Shown one piece after another: positions 5,847-9,113 of a stretch of DNA of 9,113 bases; positions within the stretch are counted from its first letter, which is position 1; the number at the start of each line of letters is the position of its first letter. A model generated the notes under the pieces. That model saw nothing but the letters and a program-made list of their open reading frames with translations. It made no database searches and was not told the DNA's origin. The position numbers and the translations under genes were made by a program. The DNA comes from UBA1672 sp964352375 (GTDB taxonomy: Bacteria > Pseudomonadota > Alphaproteobacteria > Micavibrionales > Micavibrionaceae): the NCBI GenBank assembly GCA_964352375.1, contig CAYGSA010000075.1, forward strand, positions 1 to 9,113, read 5' to 3'.

Positions 5847-8140
5847 TGGGTTGGGTTTCCAGAGCATGGGATAATGTTACAGACGGAGATAACTGGGCTG
5901 CGTTAAGGAGTGGTCTTGTTGATGGCGCTGCTGGGGCTGCCACGTCGATCTATAATGGCGGTGTTGCTGTTAAAGATGGCGCTGTTGCATTTGGTGGCTG
6001 GACAAAAAATACAGCAGCTCCCTGGGTTGGTAATGGAATTGCTTATACTGCGGCTGGCGCGGTTGCTGTTGCTGAAGAGGTCATTATTGCTGTTCCAAAT
6101 GCTAGTCGAGCCCTGTGGAACGGTGGCGCGGCGGCTTTGGACTATGTTGGCGTAGAAAACGATGCTTCTGTAGGATATATTCAAAACCCTAACTTTCTTG
6201 GATGGGATCGCGTTGATGAAGCCCATCAATTTATCGACTATGTTGATGAAAACCCCGGTCGTGCAGCGGCGTTAGCAACGCAAGGCATCATCAATGGCGG
6301 TACCAGTATTGTCGGCGCTATGAGCGGTCTTATCGTTGATGCAGGCCGGCTGGTTGTTAATACTGCGGATGTCGTTCTTATTGATGGTATCGCGGTAACG
6401 GCTGGGAATGCTGGTGTTGGAATTGTCAATTTAGGGCGTGAAGATGACAATAAAACCGATTACTTTGAACGTGAGGGCGCCGCACGTTACGGCAGCGTTT
6501 TTGCCACAACGGCAGGTAATGTCAAATGGTTAAACGACCATATCCAACTTAAGAATGGTATAGCTCTTTCCAGAAGAGGCTTGGGCGCGGTTGCGGAGCT
6601 AGGATTAGTGAATCCTGTTGTCGCTAAGATTATGGATGGTGGCTTAGAGCATGCGGGATATGCGTTTGAACGCCCGCAGATGCAGATTAACGTGGATGAA
6701 AATGGTGATCGTATATACGGCCCGCGCAAAATTACGGATGCAAGCGGCAATGAAATTAACAATCCTGCCTATGCGAATGCTCGCCTTGTTAATAACCCCA
6801 ATTACGGTTATGAACGCGGCATTTCTTACGGCGGACAGGCGTTATTCGAAGTGCCTGCTTTTACTCTGATGACAATTGGCACTGGCGGGACGGCGGGCGT
6901 TGCGCTTGCAGCGGCGCGTACAACATCACTTGGTACAAAAACGATGTCTCTTGGAGCACGAGTTAAAGACATAGCTGCCAGATCAAGCGTTATTGTAGAT
7001 GATACTGTTCGCGTTATTGCAGATGATGGCGCAGTTCTTGCGACCGAGGGTGTCAATACTGCTACGATTGCAGGGGTTAATACTACGACATCCACAGGTG
7101 TTAATGCCGCTGCGTCAACGGGGGTTAATACTGCATCTACGGGGCTTAATACTGCTGCATCTACGGGCCTCAACACTGCCTCTGGTACAGCGAATGCCGT
7201 TAATGCAGGGGTAAATACCGCAACGACGGCGAGCGCCGCGGGGGCAGAGGCCGCTACAATATCGGGTCGTAGCGCGGAAATGGTTCATCGTGCGCAGCTT
7301 GTTGGAGATGCATTAAAAGCGAATGAGCGTGCGTTTAAGGCGACTCAAGCTGGTCAAGAGCTTACAGGGCGCGCTGCAAATGGGGCTGCGATTGCAGATG
7401 ACATTGTTCGAGGGAATCGCGCAGGAACGTTACTTGATGGCTCTAGGGTAACGAATCCGTTTGTGACGAGCGGTGCGCGTGCATTAGAACGCGCAGATGC
7501 GATTGAATATCTTGCAAAATATGCGCAAGCTTTGCGCAATAAAACTGCTCATTTAGATGAGTTAAAAGACGCTGGTGTTACGTCTGGACGTCAGTTCGAT
7601 AATGCTGAGCGAGCCGTGACAAGGGCCCAAAGTAACCTGACCCGAGAAACTGACCGTGTGAACTTCCTCGGCAGTCGTCAGCCTGGTTTTGTTCCGATAA
7701 ACGAAGCTCAAGCACGCGCCGCGACGCATCAAATAACAGAACGCGGTGTGCTTGATGGCATTATGGAGTCCTATAATGTTGGAGCTTTAAACGGCTTTAC
7801 TCATGTTGGGGACTTTTCGCGTGGCTGGTTTAATAGGGCCGCTGAAGGCGCTGGTGCGGGACTTGCCTTTAGCATGGGATATAAAGGTGACAAGGCGAAT
7901 GCCGAGGCTGAAGCACAGGGCGTCGAAAAGCTCTTGGTGGACGGTGTCGGCTCTACGCTTAGTGCACCCATAACCGATGACTTTAATGGCGTTCAGGCAT
8001 CTGGATCAGGTGGGCCTACGACTACTGAATTTAATAATGGCGCGACGGCGGCTCGCGAACCCTTAAATGATTCTGTTATTCGCATCAGTCTAGACAAGGA
8101 TGCAATAGCGGGAATAAAGCTCGGCCACGTAAAACTATAA
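5846..8140 (+). CDS. Unknown large Gly/Ala-rich protein with octapeptide repeats
   Basis: The 764-residue product matches no family I recognise. ATG 5846 overlaps the upstream stop (TGATG); GTG 5843 one codon earlier is less likely. No N-terminal signal peptide is visible. Residues 1-200 hold several Gly/Ala-rich hydrophobic stretches (about 57-84, 141-175, 181-196), and another lies at 330-357. Their small-residue spacing resembles glycine-zipper or membrane-inserting helices. A polar Tyr/Asn-rich stretch (about 275-325) includes INVDENGDRIYGPRKITDA. Residues 402-462 are octapeptide repeats of the G[V/L]NTA type. Residues 470-610 look largely alpha-helical and charged, followed by NVGALNGFTHVGDFSRGWF (644-662) and a Gly/Ser/Thr-rich tail. 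There is no Cys at all. Composition and lack of Cys would fit an exported or envelope-associated structural or effector protein, but function is unknown. Frame integrity over 2.3 kb argues it is a real gene. Confidence 0.85.
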   Translation: MGWVSRAWDNVTDGDNWAALRSGLVDGAAGAATSIYNGGVAVKDGAVAFGGWTKNTAAPWVGNGIAYTAAGAVAVAEEVIIAVPNASRALWNGGAAALDYVGVENDASVGYIQNPNFLGWDRVDEAHQFIDYVDENPGRAAALATQGIINGGTSIVGAMSGLIVDAGRLVVNTADVVLIDGIAVTAGNAGVGIVNLGREDDNKTDYFEREGAARYGSVFATTAGNVKWLNDHIQLKNGIALSRRGLGAVAELGLVNPVVAKIMDGGLEHAGYAFERPQMQINVDENGDRIYGPRKITDASGNEINNPAYANARLVNNPNYGYERGISYGGQALFEVPAFTLMTIGTGGTAGVALAAARTTSLGTKTMSLGARVKDIAARSSVIVDDTVRVIADDGAVLATEGVNTATIAGVNTTTSTGVNAAASTGVNTASTGLNTAASTGLNTASGTANAVNAGVNTATTASAAGAEAATISGRSAEMVHRAQLVGDALKANERAFKATQAGQELTGRAANGAAIADDIVRGNRAGTLLDGSRVTNPFVTSGARALERADAIEYLAKYAQALRNKTAHLDELKDAGVTSGRQFDNAERAVTRAQSNLTRETDRVNFLGSRQPGFVPINEAQARAATHQITERGVLDGIMESYNVGALNGFTHVGDFSRGWFNRAAEGAGAGLAFSMGYKGDKANAEAEAQGVEKLLVDGVGSTLSAPITDDFNGVQASGSGGPTTTEFNNGATAAREPLNDSVIRISLDKDAIAGIKLGHVKL
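7049..7231 (+). repeat. In-frame tandem repeat tract (24-base units)
   Basis: Seven units start with Gly-Val/Leu-Asn: GVNTATIA, GVNTTTST, GVNAAAST, GVNTAST, GLNTAAST, GLNTASGTANAVNA and GVNTATTA (residues 402-462 of the 764-residue protein). Most are 24 bases, one is 21 and one 42, all multiples of three. The fourth and fifth units are nearly identical in DNA (AATACTGC, with or without an extra TGC, then ATCTACGGG), which suggests recent duplication with a one-codon slip. The others differ mostly at third positions, suggesting selection on the peptide. Length change would not shift the frame. Confidence 0.85.
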
Positions 8141-8165
8141 AAACTGTGTTCTTTTGAAATAAATT

Positions 8166-8194
8166 TGACTTTCCTAACCATTTCCGATACTATT
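8166..8194 (+). promoter_or_regulatory. Predicted promoter for the last gene
   Basis: TTGACT (8166-8171) and TACTAT (8189-8194) are separated by 17 bases; the -35 matches five of six consensus positions and the -10 four. It lies in the 108-base gap after the 764-residue gene. Just downstream, CTATTT (8191-8196) and AAATAG (8209-8214) form an inverted repeat overlapping the -10 and the expected transcription start, a possible operator. The region is AT-rich, so chance matches are not excluded. Confidence 0.45.
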
Positions 8195-8248
8195 TCTCTA
8201 TAAGTATAAATAGAAAATAATTTTTGATTATTTAGGGTTAATCGGTTT

Positions 8249-9113
8249 ATGGATTTGAACTTTTCAAGACTTTTAGGAACGGGCGCGAATGCGACAGATA
8301 GCTTTGCTAAAGCTGTCAATGAGCTTGATGCTGTTATTAAAGCGGGTTATCCTGATTTTCAAATCACAAACCTTGATGATATCGCGCGTCGCACTGACCT
8401 TTCAGATGACCTTAAGGCTATTTTAACTGACCAAGTTCACGTAACGCGCTTCGATGCTGCGTTCACAGCGAATAAGGGCTTTGAAGACTTACGGATATCA
8501 GGTCGTGATGACGCTGTTTTACGCGGTGATTTTAAATTGATTTTAGATCAATTTAAAACTTCTGCAAATTTGAGCGATGATGCCGTTGCCCAGCTTAGTA
8601 GGGGTTTTGACGCTTTTATTAAAAAACGCAACACGTTCCTTGATAATCGCATAGATGCGGGTATGACACGTGAAGTTGCCCTTGCCGATTTTGCCGCCAG
8701 TCAAAAACGTCTTGTAGAAGCGCATGAGGGGATTTCTGCAACACCTGCATCCGCTGGTGTTGATGCGACGACAGATGGCGCGCCGCGAAATGGCCCTTGG
8801 GGGCGGACTGCCCCCCGTGATGCTGATGTTTTAGAGGCTACGGCGACAACAGCGACTTGGAATCCTGCAGTTTGGAGAATACTTCGTGATGCTATTAGTG
8901 AGTCTGGGAGTTGGGCGGCGAGGCAGGCTGGAGACCTTGGTGGCTGGGCTGGGCAAAGAACAGGTGTTACGAGTCTTACCAACACGTTTCGTTCTGTATT
9001 AAGAAACCCTTATCGTAATTCGGATCCCTCCATTTTTTCTCCAGCGGTGAAGGTTGGCGATGATGTTGTTCCAACAAATGTTATTCCTAAAGATTTCGTA
9101 CCTGTTGAAAAAC
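8249..9113 (+). CDS. Unknown cysteine-free protein, 3' partial
   Basis: An open frame from ATG 8249 runs off the end of the window; 288 codons are visible. ATG 8249 is the first start after an in-frame TGA at 8225, with AGGG (8234-8237) 11 bases before it. I do not recognise the product. It begins MDLNFSRLLGTGANATDSFA. Residues 15-160 are charged, Asp-rich and probably alpha-helical, with several paired-Asp turns (NLDDIARR, DLSDDLK, NLSDDAV). A low-complexity Ala/Thr/Pro linker follows (about 162-203), then a Trp-rich segment (TWNPAVWRILRDAI, SGSWAARQAG, LGGWAGQRTG; 203-238). No Cys, signal peptide or clear membrane helix is seen. It has its own likely promoter but shares composition and lack of Cys with the two preceding unknown genes, so a common pathway is plausible but unproven. 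Confidence 0.8.
   Translation, partial: MDLNFSRLLGTGANATDSFAKAVNELDAVIKAGYPDFQITNLDDIARRTDLSDDLKAILTDQVHVTRFDAAFTANKGFEDLRISGRDDAVLRGDFKLILDQFKTSANLSDDAVAQLSRGFDAFIKKRNTFLDNRIDAGMTREVALADFAASQKRLVEAHEGISATPASAGVDATTDGAPRNGPWGRTAPRDADVLEATATTATWNPAVWRILRDAISESGSWAARQAGDLGGWAGQRTGVTSLTNTFRSVLRNPYRNSDPSIFSPAVKVGDDVVPTNVIPKDFVPVEK

Noticed and set aside
6826..7176. Antisense frame with repeated TPVDA-type peptide
   Set aside because: It is the complementary reading of the G[V/L]NTA repeat tract and its flank; the repetition is inherited from the sense repeats and there is no ribosome binding site support.
7049..7231. CRISPR-like array
   Set aside because: Repeats are contiguous 24-base coding units with no spacers and encode a consistent peptide, so they are protein repeats.
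8701..8985. Antisense frame of 94 codons within the last gene
   Set aside because: It lies inside a long open sense frame with coherent composition; the antisense product is low-complexity Ala/Pro/Ser typical of shadow frames.

Overview
The window reads as a chromosomal segment of a motile Gram-negative bacterium, most likely an alphaproteobacterium. The reasons are the compact cheA(receiver)-cheW-cheY-cheB-cheR order with a response-regulator domain fused to the end of CheA, and a moderate base composition (mid-40s % GC by eye, not computed). The exact genus cannot be told from the sequence. All genes lie on the + strand.

Bases 2-3362 hold the end of a chemotaxis operon. It comprises the C-terminal receiver domain of a hybrid CheA kinase (its start is outside the window), the CheW coupling protein, a single-domain CheY, the CheB methylesterase and the CheR methyltransferase. 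CheA and CheW would form the receptor-bound kinase complex. CheY and the CheA receiver domain are phosphate acceptors. CheR and CheB methylate and demethylate the receptors for adaptation. Intergenic gaps are 25-93 bases with no convincing terminator, so co-transcription is likely. Bases 3434-5044 encode PurH, the bifunctional enzyme for the last two steps of IMP synthesis. A plausible promoter sits just before it.

Bases 5079-9113 hold a cluster I do not recognise. A predicted promoter (5079-5108) and a short hairpin precede a 24-codon cysteine-rich open frame (5173-5247) with a good ribosome binding site. Its stop overlaps the start of a 199-residue glycine-rich protein in a TGATG junction. 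That gene in turn overlaps a 764-residue Gly/Ala-rich protein through a second TGATG junction. The large protein carries a tract of G[V/L]NTA-type octapeptide repeats. A second predicted promoter (8166-8194) precedes a third unknown gene that runs off the end of the window. The three larger unknown proteins contain no cysteine in about 1,250 visible residues, whereas the small upstream frame has four in 24. Hydrophobic Gly-rich segments and lack of cysteine suggest, but do not prove, a membrane-associated or exported set. This cluster is the part most likely to be undescribed. No RNA genes, insertion sequences or CRISPR arrays were seen, and there is no gene-free stretch longer than 300 bases.
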